From Gryllotalpicola protaetiae (GTDB taxonomy: Bacteria; Actinomycetota; Actinomycetes; Actinomycetales; Microbacteriaceae), in contig NZ_CP032624.1 of NCBI RefSeq assembly GCF_003627055.1, positions 62,001 to 126,000 of the forward strand: a DNA stretch of 64,000 nt, read 5' to 3'. The position numbers and the translations under genes are program-made. The notes below the pieces were generated by a model, which was not told where the DNA came from, searched no databases, and was given only the letters and a program-made list of their open reading frames with translations. Positions 9,099 to 18,458 of this stretch are shown here, piece by piece. Position 1 is the first letter of the stretch. Each line of letters opens with the position of its first letter.

Positions 9099-9830
9099 TT
9101 ACGGATGCCTGAGCAGAGCGAGCTGCGCGGCGCCGTCCCGGTACCGGGCGAGCACCAGGTCGACGAGCGCCTGCGGCGGCCTGCGGCCCGGCATCAGCAG
9201 CGGGCCGGCGATCACGTCGCCCTCGACCTCGGCGACGGCATCCGCGAATCGGCCTGGGGACAGCAGATAGCTCGAGATCGCGACCCGACTGCCGGGGTGC
9301 AGCCGCCGCATCGTGTCGACGGCGCCGGTCAGCCGGGGCACGGCCGCCGAGAGGAACCCGACGGTGACGTAGCGCTCGAGGAGGTGCGCGAGACGGCGCC
9401 CGACGTCGACGCTCTCGCGCACCACGTGGTGGTCGCTCGAGCCGGCCGCGGCCATCACGATGACGTCGTCGGGGCCGAGGCCGCTGTGCAGCAGCCGGTA
9501 CGCGAGCAGTTCGACGATCGCCTCGTCGGCGCCGAGGGAGGGGGCGAGGGTCGCCGGGCGGCCGGGATCTGCGGAGAGGGCGCGCTCGAGATCGCCGTGC
9601 AGATGCACACCGGGCGCCAGCATCAGCGGGACGGCGACGACGGGCTCGTCGTCGTCGAACTCCGACTCGAGCACATTCCTGAGCTCCGGCTGGTGCACAT
9701 CGATGACGGCGGGAACGACACGCAGTTCGGGAGCCGCACGCCGGACGGCGGTGAGGAGAAGGTCGACGGTGCCGTCATCGGTCACTTCACTCGCGCCCTC
9801 GACGACCGCGAGCAGGGCCGGCACCGTCAT
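9099..9830 (-). CDS. CbiX/SirB-like sirohydrochlorin chelatase family protein, possibly inactive
   Basis: A 243-residue protein with the two-domain CbiX-like pattern: [18 protein letters not shown] in the first half, then [28 protein letters not shown] and [17 protein letters not shown] in the second. The usual N-terminal metal-binding box with HG(S/T) reads VVEGASEV here, so the first catalytic His is absent while the later His remains. Iron or cobalt insertion is therefore doubtful. It sits between rimM and trmD in an operon of RNA-maturation genes, an unusual place for a tetrapyrrole enzyme. The start ATG at 9830 opens the domain. Confidence 0.7.
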   Translation of the reverse strand: MTVPALLAVVEGASEVTDDGTVDLLLTAVRRAAPELRVVPAVIDVHQPELRNVLESEFDDDEPVVAVPLMLAPGVHLHGDLERALSADPGRPATLAPSLGADEAIVELLAYRLLHSGLGPDDVIVMAAAGSSDHHVVRESVDVGRRLAHLLERYVTVGFLSAAVPRLTGAVDTMRRLHPGSRVAISSYLLSPGRFADAVAEVEGDVIAGPLLMPGRRPPQALVDLVLARYRDGAAQLALLRHP

Positions 9831-9900
9831 GGCTCGAACGTATGAGAGCCGTGTTTCCGGCGAGTGCACCCAGATGTTTCCGGGCGGTGAAAGGCGGCTT

Positions 9901-10476
9901 TCAGCCCTCGTCGTCCGGCAGCTCTTCGAAGAGCCCTGCCGGCGGTGTGACCGTGACCGTGCCCGCCTCGATGTCGACGGTCGGCACGATGGCGGCCACG
10001 AAGGGCACAAGGACCTCCCCCGCTTCCGTCTCGATTGCGAGCAGATCCTGTGCGGGCAGATGGTCGACGCGTGCGACCGTGCCGACCGGCGCACCATCGC
10101 GCACGGCGGTGAGCCCGACGAGCTGGTGGTCGTACCAGGCGTTCTCCTCCGGCGCCTCGTCGGAGGCCGCATCGACCCAGAGGATCGCCTTGATGAGCGT
10201 CTCCGCCTCGTCGCGATCGTCGACGCCGACGAAGAAGCCGACGGGGTGGCCGTTGTACCAGCGCAGCTCGCGCAGTTCGAGACTCTTGCCGTGCCACTTC
10301 GACGTGGACGGGACCTGGAGCGAGAACACGGCGCCCGGCACGAAGCGGCGTTCGGGGTCATCGGTGTACAGCTCGAGCTTGATGGCGCCCTTGAGGCCGT
10401 GGGCCTTCGTCAGACGCCCGACGCGCAGCTGCGTTCCCGTTGTGTGTCGTTCAGGGGGCCCTGCCTGCTGCGCCAT
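9901..10476 (-). CDS. rimM: Ribosome maturation factor RimM
   Basis: Assists 16S processing and 30S head assembly by binding S19. The protein has 191 residues, with an N-terminal RimM barrel (LRVGRLTKAHGLKGAIKLELYTDDPERRF) and a C-terminal PRC-barrel (VGLTAVRDGAPVGTVARVDHLPAQDLLAIE). The start overlaps the khpA stop by one base. Confidence 0.94.
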   Translation of the reverse strand: MAQQAGPPERHTTGTQLRVGRLTKAHGLKGAIKLELYTDDPERRFVPGAVFSLQVPSTSKWHGKSLELRELRWYNGHPVGFFVGVDDRDEAETLIKAILWVDAASDEAPEENAWYDHQLVGLTAVRDGAPVGTVARVDHLPAQDLLAIETEAGEVLVPFVAAIVPTVDIEAGTVTVTPPAGLFEELPDDEG

Positions 10477-10712
10477 CAGCGGTCGGTGTCGACGACGTCG
10501 ACGCGGACCCGCTCGCCCCTGGCCAGGGCGTTCACGACGGTGCGCAGGCTGCTGACGGTGTGACCGCCGCGGCCGATCACACGGCCGAGGTCCTCGGGGT
10601 TCACACGAACCTCGAGGACCTCGCCGCGTGGTGAGCTCTTCTGCGCGACCTCAACGTCATCGGGGTGTTCGACGATCCCCTTGACGAGGTGGGTGACTGC
10701 GGAAGCGAGCAT
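10476..10712 (-). CDS. khpA: KH domain RNA-binding protein KhpA
   Basis: A 78-residue single KH domain protein with the GXXG loop VIGRGGHTV at about residues 45-53. KhpA proteins bind RNA and influence cell division and ribosome biogenesis in Gram-positives. It lies between rpsP and rimM, its conserved place, and overlaps rimM by one base. Confidence 0.92.
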   Translation of the reverse strand: MLASAVTHLVKGIVEHPDDVEVAQKSSPRGEVLEVRVNPEDLGRVIGRGGHTVSSLRTVVNALARGERVRVDVVDTDR

Positions 10713-10723
10713 CGTGTTGGAAC

Positions 10724-11137
10724 CTACTCAGCAGCCTCGTCGGCGGCCGGAGCCTCGGCTGCGGGCGCCTCGGCCTTGGCCGGGGTCTCGGTCTTCGGCT
10801 TGAGGACCGGCTTCTTCTTCTCGTCGGCGACGAAAACGGACTTGGCCTCGGCCACCTGGACCTTGGACGCGGTGTCCTTCTCGCCCTTGAACTTCGCCCA
10901 GTCACCGGTGAGCTTCAGCAGCGCGGCGACCTGCTCGGACGGCTGAGCGCCGACGCCGAGCCAGTACTGCGCACGCTCGGAGTCGATCTCGATGATCGAG
11001 GGGTTCTCGGTGGGGTTGTACTTGCCGATCTCTTCGATGACACGACCATCGCGCTTGGTGCGCGAGTCGGCCACGACGACGCGGTAGTACGGTGCACGGA
11101 TCTTGCCGAGTCGCTTGAGGCGGATCTTGACGGCCAC
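10724..11137 (-). CDS. rpsP: 30S ribosomal protein S16 with Ala/Glu-rich tail
   Basis: Ribosomal protein S16 of 137 residues from the GTG at 11137 ([32 protein letters not shown]). The S16 fold ends at about residue 85. The rest is a low-complexity Ala/Glu/Lys/Pro tail ([18 protein letters not shown]), common in actinobacterial S16. The GTG start is fixed by homology. It is first in rpsP-khpA-rimM-CbiX-like-trmD. Confidence 0.95.
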   Translation of the reverse strand: MAVKIRLKRLGKIRAPYYRVVVADSRTKRDGRVIEEIGKYNPTENPSIIEIDSERAQYWLGVGAQPSEQVAALLKLTGDWAKFKGEKDTASKVQVAEAKSVFVADEKKKPVLKPKTETPAKAEAPAAEAPAADEAAE

Positions 11138-11261
11138 AGTTCTCCTGTTGGAATTCAGATGTTGAAAGCGAACTGACTGCGCAGGCTGTGGGGTGCACAC
11201 CCGCGCAGGAGGTCTGATGGAGGTCTCACGCGTTCGGATAGAGGGTCGGAACGCACGAAAC

Positions 11262-11290
11262 CGACATTCCATTCTGCCAGACGATGAGGC
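11262..11290 (-). promoter_or_regulatory. Probable rpsP promoter sharing a 14-mer with rplS
   Basis: The minus-strand 14-mer TCTGGCAGAATGGA (11268-11281) is identical to the one before rplS, and both continue with a similar (A)TGT. CAGAAT is the presumed -10, and a -35 is not obvious here. It is about 130 nt before the rpsP start. Identity is seen; function is inferred. Confidence 0.5.
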
Positions 11291-11297
11291 GGGTGGA

Positions 11298-13370
11298 CTA
11301 ATCGGCGAGGCGCCGTGCCGCTTCGAGTCCCTCTCGGGTCGCGCGCACCGCGTCGACGGAGCGTGCATCACGCGCGCCGCCCACGATCTCATGGCGGATG
11401 CCTGTGGCCGCGAGTTCCGCGGAGAGGGTCTCGTTCGGCTCCTGTCCGGCGCAGATGACGACCGTCTCGCCGGGGATCAGCTCGACCGACCCGTCCTCGT
11501 GCGCGACCTCGACACCCTCCGGCGTGATGCGGCGGTAGTCGATGCCCGCAAGCATCCGCACGCCCGCATGCTGCAGCGCCCCGACGTTCACCCAGCGGCT
11601 CGTGATGCCGACGCCCTGGCCGAACTTGCCGGCTCTGCGGAGGACCGTGACCTGGCTGCCCGGGCGGGGCTGCTGCAGCGCGCGCGTCGGGCGGGATCGC
11701 GCGAACTCTGCCGATCCATCGAGGCCGAAGCGCTGCTCGAAGGCGAGGGCGCGGGTCTTCTCGTCGTGCGACTCGACGAGGAACGCGGCGAGGTCCACCC
11801 CGATGCCGCCGCCGCCGATGATCGCGACGGTGCCTGCAGGGACGCCTGTGCGGATCGCCTGCTCGTAGCTCAGCACGTTCGGCAGGTCGGCGCCCTCGAT
11901 GTCGACGACGCGCGGGGTGACGCCGGAGGCGACGACGACACCGTCGAAGGAGGCGAGGGCCGCGGCATCCGCCCGCGCATCGAGACGCACGTCGGCACCG
12001 GCTGCGGCGAGCCGCTTGGCCGCCGAGCGCACGGTGAGCTGGTAGTCCTCCTTGCCGGGGATGCGCGCGGCGAGGCCGAACTGGCCGCCGAGCTCCGTGC
12101 GGGCCTCGAAGACGGTGACCGCATGGCCGCGGCGGGCGAGGTCGTCGGCCGCGGCGAGACCCGCGGGGCCGCCGCCGACGACGGCGACGTGCTTGCGGTG
12201 GTTCGTGATTCCGAGGGGGAACTCGGTTTCGCGGCCGGCGCGCGGGTTGACCAGGCATCCGATCTCCTGAAAGACCAGCGAGCGGTCGATGCAGGCCTGA
12301 TCGCAGCCGATGCACGAGTTGATGATCGGGAAGTCGCCCGCGAACGAGCGGACGACGAGCTCCGGGTCGGCGAGGAACGGCCGAGCGAGCGCGACCGCGT
12401 CGACATGGCCCCTGGCGAGCACCCCTTCGGCGTCCCGCAGATCGACGACCCGGTTGCTGCCGATGATCGGCAGATGCGGATGCGCGGCGTGAACCGTGTC
12501 GGCGAGCCGCTCGCCGTAGGCGATCCAGGCGCCATGCGGCACGGATGCCTGAACGGTCGGCACCGTGGACTCATGCCATCCGACGCCCATGCTCAGGGCA
12601 TCGACGCCGACGTCGGCGAGCGCCAGCGCGAACGCATCGACCTCTGCTTCCGTCGTCGATCCGGGCATGAGGTCGGCCGCCGAGATACGCACCGAGACCG
12701 GGAAGTCGGCGCCGACGGCGGAGCGCACCGCTTGGAAGACGGCGAGGGGGAAGCGCATGCGGGCGGCGTGGTCGCCGCCCCAGTCATCCGCTCGTTGATT
12801 CGTGAGCGGCGACAGGAACTGGTTGAGCAGGTAGCCCTCGCTCGCCATCAGCTCGACGGCGTCGAAGCCAGCGTCACGGGCCGCCGCGGCCGAAGCCGCG
12901 AAGTCGGCGATGGTGCGGTCGATGTCTGTGGCGGTGAGCTCCCGAGGCACGAGGCCACGGGCCGCGCGCCACGGCACGGGACTCGGCGCGACGGCCCACT
13001 CCCCCACCGCGTAGCGCCCGGCGTGGAACAGCTGTGCGGAGAGGAATCCGCCGGCGTCGTGCACGGCGGTCGTCGCGGTTCGGTAGGCGGTGATGGTCGA
13101 GTCATCCGTCATCACGACGTAGTCGGGGCCGCCGCGCGCCTCCTCGTTCACCGAGATGCCGCCCGTGATCGCAAGCGCGGCGCCACCCTCGATGCGCTCG
13201 CGGTAGAACGCGGCCAGAGCCGCTCCCCCGTCGCCGCGTGGCTCGAGGCCGGTGTGCATGCTGCCCATCACCACGCGGTGCGGGAGCTCAAGGGTGCCGA
13301 GGCGCCAGGGGGTGCTGAGGAGCGGCAGCACGGTCGAGGCTTCGAGACGCGCTGCGCGCTCCTCAGCCAT
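11298..13370 (-). CDS. 2,4-dienoyl-CoA reductase-like FMN/Fe-S/FAD oxidoreductase (PlmM/AnsM-like)
   Basis: A 690-residue flavoenzyme of the FadH/old-yellow-enzyme class. An N-terminal FMN TIM barrel (about 15-345) carries the hallmark [18 protein letters not shown] [4Fe-4S] motif C353-x2-C356-x3-C360-x11-C372 comes next, then a GGGPAGL FAD site at about 399 and a second dinucleotide fold ([12 protein letters not shown]). Such enzymes pass electrons from NADPH through FAD and Fe-S to FMN. In this operon it probably reduces a cyclic dienoyl-CoA on the way to cyclohexanecarboxyl-CoA, an inference from neighbours. It is last in the operon, 2 nt after the ChcA-like SDR. Confidence 0.88.
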   Translation of the reverse strand: MAEERAARLEASTVLPLLSTPWRLGTLELPHRVVMGSMHTGLEPRGDGGAALAAFYRERIEGGAALAITGGISVNEEARGGPDYVVMTDDSTITAYRTATTAVHDAGGFLSAQLFHAGRYAVGEWAVAPSPVPWRAARGLVPRELTATDIDRTIADFAASAAAARDAGFDAVELMASEGYLLNQFLSPLTNQRADDWGGDHAARMRFPLAVFQAVRSAVGADFPVSVRISAADLMPGSTTEAEVDAFALALADVGVDALSMGVGWHESTVPTVQASVPHGAWIAYGERLADTVHAAHPHLPIIGSNRVVDLRDAEGVLARGHVDAVALARPFLADPELVVRSFAGDFPIINSCIGCDQACIDRSLVFQEIGCLVNPRAGRETEFPLGITNHRKHVAVVGGGPAGLAAADDLARRGHAVTVFEARTELGGQFGLAARIPGKEDYQLTVRSAAKRLAAAGADVRLDARADAAALASFDGVVVASGVTPRVVDIEGADLPNVLSYEQAIRTGVPAGTVAIIGGGGIGVDLAAFLVESHDEKTRALAFEQRFGLDGSAEFARSRPTRALQQPRPGSQVTVLRRAGKFGQGVGITSRWVNVGALQHAGVRMLAGIDYRRITPEGVEVAHEDGSVELIPGETVVICAGQEPNETLSAELAATGIRHEIVGGARDARSVDAVRATREGLEAARRLAD

Positions 13371-13372
13371 CG

Positions 13373-14191
13373 TCAGTCGCCGAAGACGGCGGCGTGCAGC
13401 TCGCCCGTCGTGTCCGACCAGAACGGCGGCGCGATGATCGTGAGGCCGCCGTCGACCGTCAGCACCTGGCCGGTGATGTAGCCGGCCTTGTCCGACAGCA
13501 GGAACTGCGCGGCATCCGCCATGTCATCGGCCACGGCCGGGCGGCCGAGCGGCAGCTTCGAGATGACCGAGTCCATCGGCGCCATGCCCGGGACCTTGTT
13601 GTAGAAGTAGTCGAGCGAATCGGTGTCGATGAGGCCGCCGTTGACCGCGTTGACGGTGATGTTCTTCGGGCCGAACTCGGCCGCCATGTAGCGCATGTAC
13701 TGCTCGGCCATCGCCTTCGAGGCGCCGAGCGCCGCGTAAGTCGGGAAGGCGCGCAAGCTGCCGTAGCTCGAGATGTAGAGGATGCGTCCACCGTGCGGCA
13801 TCCGCTTGACGGCCTGCTGCGCCCCGAGCACGAAGCTGCGCGCGTTCATCGCGTAGCTGCGGTCGAGGTGGTGGATCTTCATCTCGCTGATCGGTTTGAA
13901 CGCTGCGGCGGCGGCGTTCGCGACGAAGGCGTCAATGTGGTCGTAGTGCTCGTCGATGCCGGCGAACAGGGCCTCGATGCCCTCCTGCACCTCGATGTCG
14001 GCTTGCACCGTGATGCCGTCGCCGCCGGCGGCGCGGACCGCGGCGAGCGACTCCTCGGCGAGGTCGGCGTTCTTCTTGTAGTTGATGACGACGTGCGCGC
14101 CCTCAGCGCCGAGCTTCTCGGCGAGCAGGCGGCCGATGCCGCGGCTCGCGCCCGTGATGACGACGACGCGCGGGGTGGTGGCCTCTACCAA
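13373..14191 (-). CDS. chcA: ChcA-like 1-cyclohexenylcarbonyl-CoA reductase (SDR)
   Basis: A 272-residue short-chain dehydrogenase/reductase. The cofactor motif is VITGASRGIG (11-20) and the active site YAALGASK gives Y152-x6-K159, the spacing of enoyl reductases rather than ordinary SDRs (Yx3K). From memory, the phrases NYKKNADLAEE, HHLDRSYAMN, FVLGAQQAVK and VNAVNGGLIDTDSL closely resemble Streptomyces collinus ChcA, which reduces 1-cyclohexenylcarbonyl-CoA with NADPH. The start is a TTG overlapping the acyl-CoA dehydrogenase stop, so translation is coupled. A FabL-type enoyl-ACP reductase is the alternative. Confidence 0.8.
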   Translation of the reverse strand: MVEATTPRVVVITGASRGIGRLLAEKLGAEGAHVVINYKKNADLAEESLAAVRAAGGDGITVQADIEVQEGIEALFAGIDEHYDHIDAFVANAAAAAFKPISEMKIHHLDRSYAMNARSFVLGAQQAVKRMPHGGRILYISSYGSLRAFPTYAALGASKAMAEQYMRYMAAEFGPKNITVNAVNGGLIDTDSLDYFYNKVPGMAPMDSVISKLPLGRPAVADDMADAAQFLLSDKAGYITGQVLTVDGGLTIIAPPFWSDTTGELHAAVFGD

Positions 14192-15363
14192 TTCAGGATT
14201 CCTTCCGTGTTCGCCTCGCCGGTGATGGCGGCGCGGGCGACGACGAGCTTCTGGATCTCGTTCGTGCCCTCTTCGAAGCGCTGGGCGCGCGCGTCGCGGT
14301 AGACGCGCTCAATGGCGTTCTTCTTCCAGTAGCCGCGGCCGCCGAACACCTGCAGGGCGTTGTCGGTGACCGTCGCGAGCATCTCGACCGCGATCATCTT
14401 CGCGGCGCTGGAGAGGGCGGATGCCTCGGGCGCACCCTGCTCGTACGCGCGGGCGGCCTGGATGATGAGCGACTTCGCGGCGGCGATGCGCCCGAAGTTC
14501 TCGGCGATGTAGAACTGGATGACCTGGCGCTGGGCGAGCGGCTTGCCGAAGGTGACGCGCTCCTTCGAGAACTCGATCGCAAGCTCCTGGGCGCGCTCGG
14601 CGAGGCCGACGGCGCTCATCGCGACCGAGACACGGCTCGGCAGCAGGAACCCGCCGAGGGCGACCTCGAGCCCCTGGCCCTCCTCGCCGAGGCGGTACTT
14701 GGCCGGAATCCGCACCTCGGAGAACTTGAGGATCGCATGGTCGGTGCCGCGCACGCCCATCGTCTCGGAGTCGTCGATGACCTCGGCGCCCGGCAGGCGG
14801 TTCGGCATCGCGAAGGCGACGGTGCCGTCGTTGCCCGTCGAGCCCTCGAGGCGCGCGGCGATCAGCAGGTAGTCGGCCTTCACGCCGAAGGTGATGAGGT
14901 GCTTCACGCCGTTCATGACGTACTCGTCGCCCTCGCGGCGCACCGTCGTCGTGATGTCTGCACCGGTGCCGTTGTCGGGCTCGGTGAGCGTGAACGCCAC
15001 GAGCTTGTCGCCGGCGATCGACGGCTTCACGACCTCGTCGAGCAGCTCGGGCGAGGCGTACGGCGCCATCGCGCGCCACGTGCCGTTGATGACGTGCACG
15101 AGCATGCGGATCGAACCGTGCGACTTCGAGATCTGCTCGAGCAGCTCGAGGTACCGGCTGAACGGCACACCCCGGCCGCCCAGCTCGACGGGGGCGGCGA
15201 GGCTCAGCCAGCCGCGGTCCTTCAGCTCGGCGAACAGCTCGGCCGGGACGTCCCCGGTCTCCTCGATCCGGTCAGCCCAGGCCTCGCCCCGCCCCTTCAC
15301 CCACGCCGTGATCTCGGCCTTGAGGGCGGCGAACTCCGCCTCGTCGAATTCAGCGACAGCCAC
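14185..15363 (-). CDS. Acyl-CoA dehydrogenase (PlmL/AnsL-like)
   Basis: FAD-dependent acyl-CoA dehydrogenase of 392 residues from the GTG at 15363. Visible motifs are AFTLTEPDNGTGADITTT in the middle beta domain and FGGRGYWKKNAIERVYRDAR then EEGTNEIQKL at the end, where the Glu before GTN is the usual catalytic base position. It lies 11 nt after the EPSPS-ligase fusion and overlaps the SDR gene. In the cyclohexanecarboxyl-CoA pathway it would act on a cyclohexene/diene carboxyl-CoA; the exact step is not determined from sequence. Confidence 0.88.
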   Translation of the reverse strand: MAVAEFDEAEFAALKAEITAWVKGRGEAWADRIEETGDVPAELFAELKDRGWLSLAAPVELGGRGVPFSRYLELLEQISKSHGSIRMLVHVINGTWRAMAPYASPELLDEVVKPSIAGDKLVAFTLTEPDNGTGADITTTVRREGDEYVMNGVKHLITFGVKADYLLIAARLEGSTGNDGTVAFAMPNRLPGAEVIDDSETMGVRGTDHAILKFSEVRIPAKYRLGEEGQGLEVALGGFLLPSRVSVAMSAVGLAERAQELAIEFSKERVTFGKPLAQRQVIQFYIAENFGRIAAAKSLIIQAARAYEQGAPEASALSSAAKMIAVEMLATVTDNALQVFGGRGYWKKNAIERVYRDARAQRFEEGTNEIQKLVVARAAITGEANTEGILNW

Positions 15364-15374
15364 TGTGATTCCCT

Positions 15375-18300
15375 TTACTTTCCGACGGCGACGAGGGCGG
15401 CAGCCGTGTCGCGCAGCACGTTCTTCTGGATCTTGCCGACCGCGTTGCGCGGCAGCTCGTCGACATACTCGAGGCGCTCGGGCCAGTAGTACTTCGACAC
15501 GCCATGGGTGTTGAGGTACTCCTGCATGGCGGCGAACTCGAGCTTGGCACCTGCCTTGGCGTTCACGACGAAGGCGCACGCGCGCTCACCGAGACGGGGG
15601 TCGGGCATCGCGACGATCGCGACGTCGGCGACGAGCGGATGCTGGTACAGCAGGTTCTCGATCTCGACCACGGGGATCTTCTCGCCGCCGCGGTTGATGA
15701 CGTCCTTCACGCGGCCGGTGATGTGCAGGTAGCCGGCCTCGTCGACGTAGGCGAGGTCGCCCGTCTTGTACCAGCCGTCGTCGGTGAACACGTCAGCGGT
15801 GAGGTCGGGGCGCTCGAGGTAGCCGCCGAACAGCGTCGGCGACGCGAACTCGAAGTTGCCCTCGGTGCCGGTCGGCACCTCGACACCCTCGTCATCCGTG
15901 ATGCGCAGGGTGATGCCGTCGAGCACACGGCCATCGGTGCCCCACATGCTCTCCGGCTGGTCGCCAGGACCCGAAAGCGTGGCAAGGCAGGTCTCGGTCG
16001 TGCCGAACGCGCCGAGCACGGCCGTGTCGAGCACGGTCGTCGCGCGGCCCGCAAGCTCGCGCGGCACGGCGGCGCCGGTCGCGACGAAGATGCGCAGGGC
16101 CTCAGGCTTGGCGGCCCCGCCCTCGACGAGCGCGACGAGGTCGGTGAGGAACGGGGTGGCCGCTTGCACGAAGCTGGCCTTCGCCTCGCCGAACGCCTGG
16201 TCGAGCGCGACCTGGCCGTCCCACACGGGCTGGATCACCGAGGCGACGCCGAGGCGCCACGCGAGCAGCATCCCGTAGAGGAAGCCGGTCTGGTGCGCGA
16301 GCGGGCTCGGGATGAACACGCGGTCGTCGCCGGTGAGCCCCGAGCGCTGCACGTGCAGCGCGGTCGCGAGGCCGAGCGTGCGATACGGGTGCTGCACACC
16401 CTTCGGCTCGCCGGTCGTGCCCGAGGTGAACAGCAGCTGGCAGACGTCGTCTGCGGCAGGCATCCGATTGGCGATCTGGGCGAGATCGGGCTCGACGGAA
16501 CCGAGGGCGTTCTCGTAGTAGCGCCACGTCCACGAGGAGGCCTCCGCGCGCGCGATCGCCTCTTCCGGGATCGGGGGCACGCTCACGGCCTCGCCGCCGT
16601 CGCGGTTCTCGGCCTGCAGCACGATGACGTGCTCGAGGTGCAGCTTGCGGCCCTGCGAGCGGGCCTCGTCGGCGACCGAGACGAGCTCGATGGCCGCATG
16701 GCGCTTGCGGAACAGGTTCGGCAGGAACAGCACGCGGGCGCGCGAGCGCGACAGCGTCATCGCGACCTCGCGCGGGCCGAACACCGGCATGATCGGGGTC
16801 ACGACGGCGCCGATCTGCATCGCGCCGAGCGCGATCGCGACGAACTCGCTCCAGTTCGGCAGCTGCACGCCGACCGACTCGCCCTTCTCGACGCCGAGCT
16901 CGAGCAGCAGCTGCGAGACCTTGTCGGCCTCGGTCTGCAGCTGGCCCCAGGTCGTTGTGATCGGGGCGCCGCCGCCGACCTCGATGACGGCGGCTTCATC
17001 TGCCTTCGTCCGCGCGTATTCGCGCACGGCGATCGGCAGCACGAGCGGCTCAGCGGAGACGGGGGCGGATGCCTGCACCTGCGTCTCGTCGTCCTCATCG
17101 CCCTTGCTCGGCGCGTCCACGTCGATGTCGAGGCCGATGGAGGTCATCGCCTCGAGGAACGTCGGGTAGGAGATGCGGTAGGCGCGCGGGTAGGTGAGGC
17201 TCGTCTCGCCGTCGGAGCGGGTGCCCGCGATCGCGAGCGACATCAACACGCGGTGATCATTGAAGCTCGAGAGCTTCGCCCCGGTGCCGCGCACGCCGCC
17301 GACGCCGTTGATGTGCAGCTCGGTCGGCTCCTGCGTGGCGTCGCCGCCCATCTTGTTGAGCTGCAGCATCGCCGCGACGCGGTCGGACTCTTTGAGGCGC
17401 ACGTGGCCCACATTGCGCAGGTGACTCGTGCCCTCGGCGAAGTTCGCCATCACCGACAGGATCGGCAGCAGGTCGGGGATCGGCGTCGCGTCGATGTCGA
17501 AAGGCTTGAGCGCGAGGCCGTCGTGCGTGATGCGCACCCAGCCGGTCGCCTCGTCGATGACCATCGGCACGCCCATCGAGGCGGCGATGTCGAGGAACTC
17601 GGCCTCGGGATGGTCGACCTCGGCGGTGGTCGCGGCGGGCAGGCCTCGGAACAGCACGTCGGAGGGGTGCAGCGCGGCGGCGGCGATGCCAAAGGCCGCA
17701 GAGCCGATGTCGGCCGGGATCGTGTAGTCGGCCGCGGTGCCGGTCTGGCCGGCGCGCACGACGTAGGTCAGCCAGTCCTCGCTGACCTCGACCTCGAAGC
17801 CCCAGTGCTTCATCATGCGGATCGTCAGGTCGACATACGGCTGCTCGTTGAGCTGGCCGCCCGTGATGTGGATGGTGGTGTCGCTCTCGGCGAAGATCGC
17901 CGTGAGCAGCAGGCCGGAAACCCACTGCGAGAGCGTGCCCGCGATGTGCACGTCGCCGCCCTTCGGCCGCTTCGGCTGCACGGTGATGGGCGGGCAGTCG
18001 TTGGTCGACTCGAGCTCGAGGCCCATCTCGATGAGCGCCGAGAGCAGCGCCTTGATGGGGCGGCGGCGGAAGTACTTCATGCCGGTGACCGTCGTGGGGC
18101 GGTCGGAGAGCGACATGAGGCCGGTGATGAAGTAGAGGGTCGTGCCGGAGGAGCCGACGTTCAAGAGCCCGTCTTCGCCACGGGAACCGCGCTCGATGAC
18201 AGGGGCGCCGTGGAAACGGCCGCCCGTGCCCGTGACGGTGTAGCCGGCATCCGTGATCTCGATCTTCGTGCCGAGGGCACGCAGCACGCTGACGGTCCAC

Positions 18301-18452
18301 TCGACCTGCCTGGTCGTCGAGACCCCCGTGATCACGCTGGTGCCTTCGGCCAGAGAGGCCAGCACCAGCGCGCGGTGCGCATGGTATTTGGAGACCGGGA
18401 TCTCCAGGGTGCCTTCGAGTTTGTGTGTGGTTCCTCTAGAGATCAACTGCAC
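15375..18452 (-). CDS. EPSP-synthase-like / acyl-CoA ligase fusion (PlmJK-like)
   Basis: A 1025-residue fusion. Residues 1-445 are an enolpyruvyl transferase of the AroA fold; 446-470 are an acidic, Ala/Pro-rich linker; 471-1025 are an AMP-forming acyl-CoA synthetase with TSGTTGEPKG at 676-685, GWYKTGDLAYVD, and the late lysine K1007 in AVGKIQK. In the AroA half many phosphoenolpyruvate-site residues persist (K22, R27, IPD327, K354-E355-R358, NDHR401). The S23 equivalent is Tyr and the K411 equivalent appears to be Ile. This suggests a substrate other than shikimate 3-phosphate, so it need not be the housekeeping AroA. It is first of the four-gene operon and starts at a leaderless-type GTG. 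Confidence 0.9.
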   Translation of the reverse strand: MQLISRGTTHKLEGTLEIPVSKYHAHRALVLASLAEGTSVITGVSTTRQVEWTVSVLRALGTKIEITDAGYTVTGTGGRFHGAPVIERGSRGEDGLLNVGSSGTTLYFITGLMSLSDRPTTVTGMKYFRRRPIKALLSALIEMGLELESTNDCPPITVQPKRPKGGDVHIAGTLSQWVSGLLLTAIFAESDTTIHITGGQLNEQPYVDLTIRMMKHWGFEVEVSEDWLTYVVRAGQTGTAADYTIPADIGSAAFGIAAAALHPSDVLFRGLPAATTAEVDHPEAEFLDIAASMGVPMVIDEATGWVRITHDGLALKPFDIDATPIPDLLPILSVMANFAEGTSHLRNVGHVRLKESDRVAAMLQLNKMGGDATQEPTELHINGVGGVRGTGAKLSSFNDHRVLMSLAIAGTRSDGETSLTYPRAYRISYPTFLEAMTSIGLDIDVDAPSKGDEDDETQVQASAPVSAEPLVLPIAVREYARTKADEAAVIEVGGGAPITTTWGQLQTEADKVSQLLLELGVEKGESVGVQLPNWSEFVAIALGAMQIGAVVTPIMPVFGPREVAMTLSRSRARVLFLPNLFRKRHAAIELVSVADEARSQGRKLHLEHVIVLQAENRDGGEAVSVPPIPEEAIARAEASSWTWRYYENALGSVEPDLAQIANRMPAADDVCQLLFTSGTTGEPKGVQHPYRTLGLATALHVQRSGLTGDDRVFIPSPLAHQTGFLYGMLLAWRLGVASVIQPVWDGQVALDQAFGEAKASFVQAATPFLTDLVALVEGGAAKPEALRIFVATGAAVPRELAGRATTVLDTAVLGAFGTTETCLATLSGPGDQPESMWGTDGRVLDGITLRITDDEGVEVPTGTEGNFEFASPTLFGGYLERPDLTADVFTDDGWYKTGDLAYVDEAGYLHITGRVKDVINRGGEKIPVVEIENLLYQHPLVADVAIVAMPDPRLGERACAFVVNAKAGAKLEFAAMQEYLNTHGVSKYYWPERLEYVDELPRNAVGKIQKNVLRDTAAALVAVGK

Positions 18453-18458
18453 GGTTTC

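Noticed and set aside
9831-9900. Short repeats of GTTTCCGG in the rimM to CbiX-like gap
   Set aside because: Imperfect and short; no stable hairpin or family match.
11193-13481. A 762-codon plus-strand frame
   Set aside because: Antisense to the dienoyl-CoA-reductase-like gene, with no recognisable domain.
15375-18452. Calling the fusion the housekeeping AroA
   Set aside because: The altered substrate residues, the ligase fusion and the chcA-type neighbours favour the cyclohexanecarboxyl-CoA pathway.
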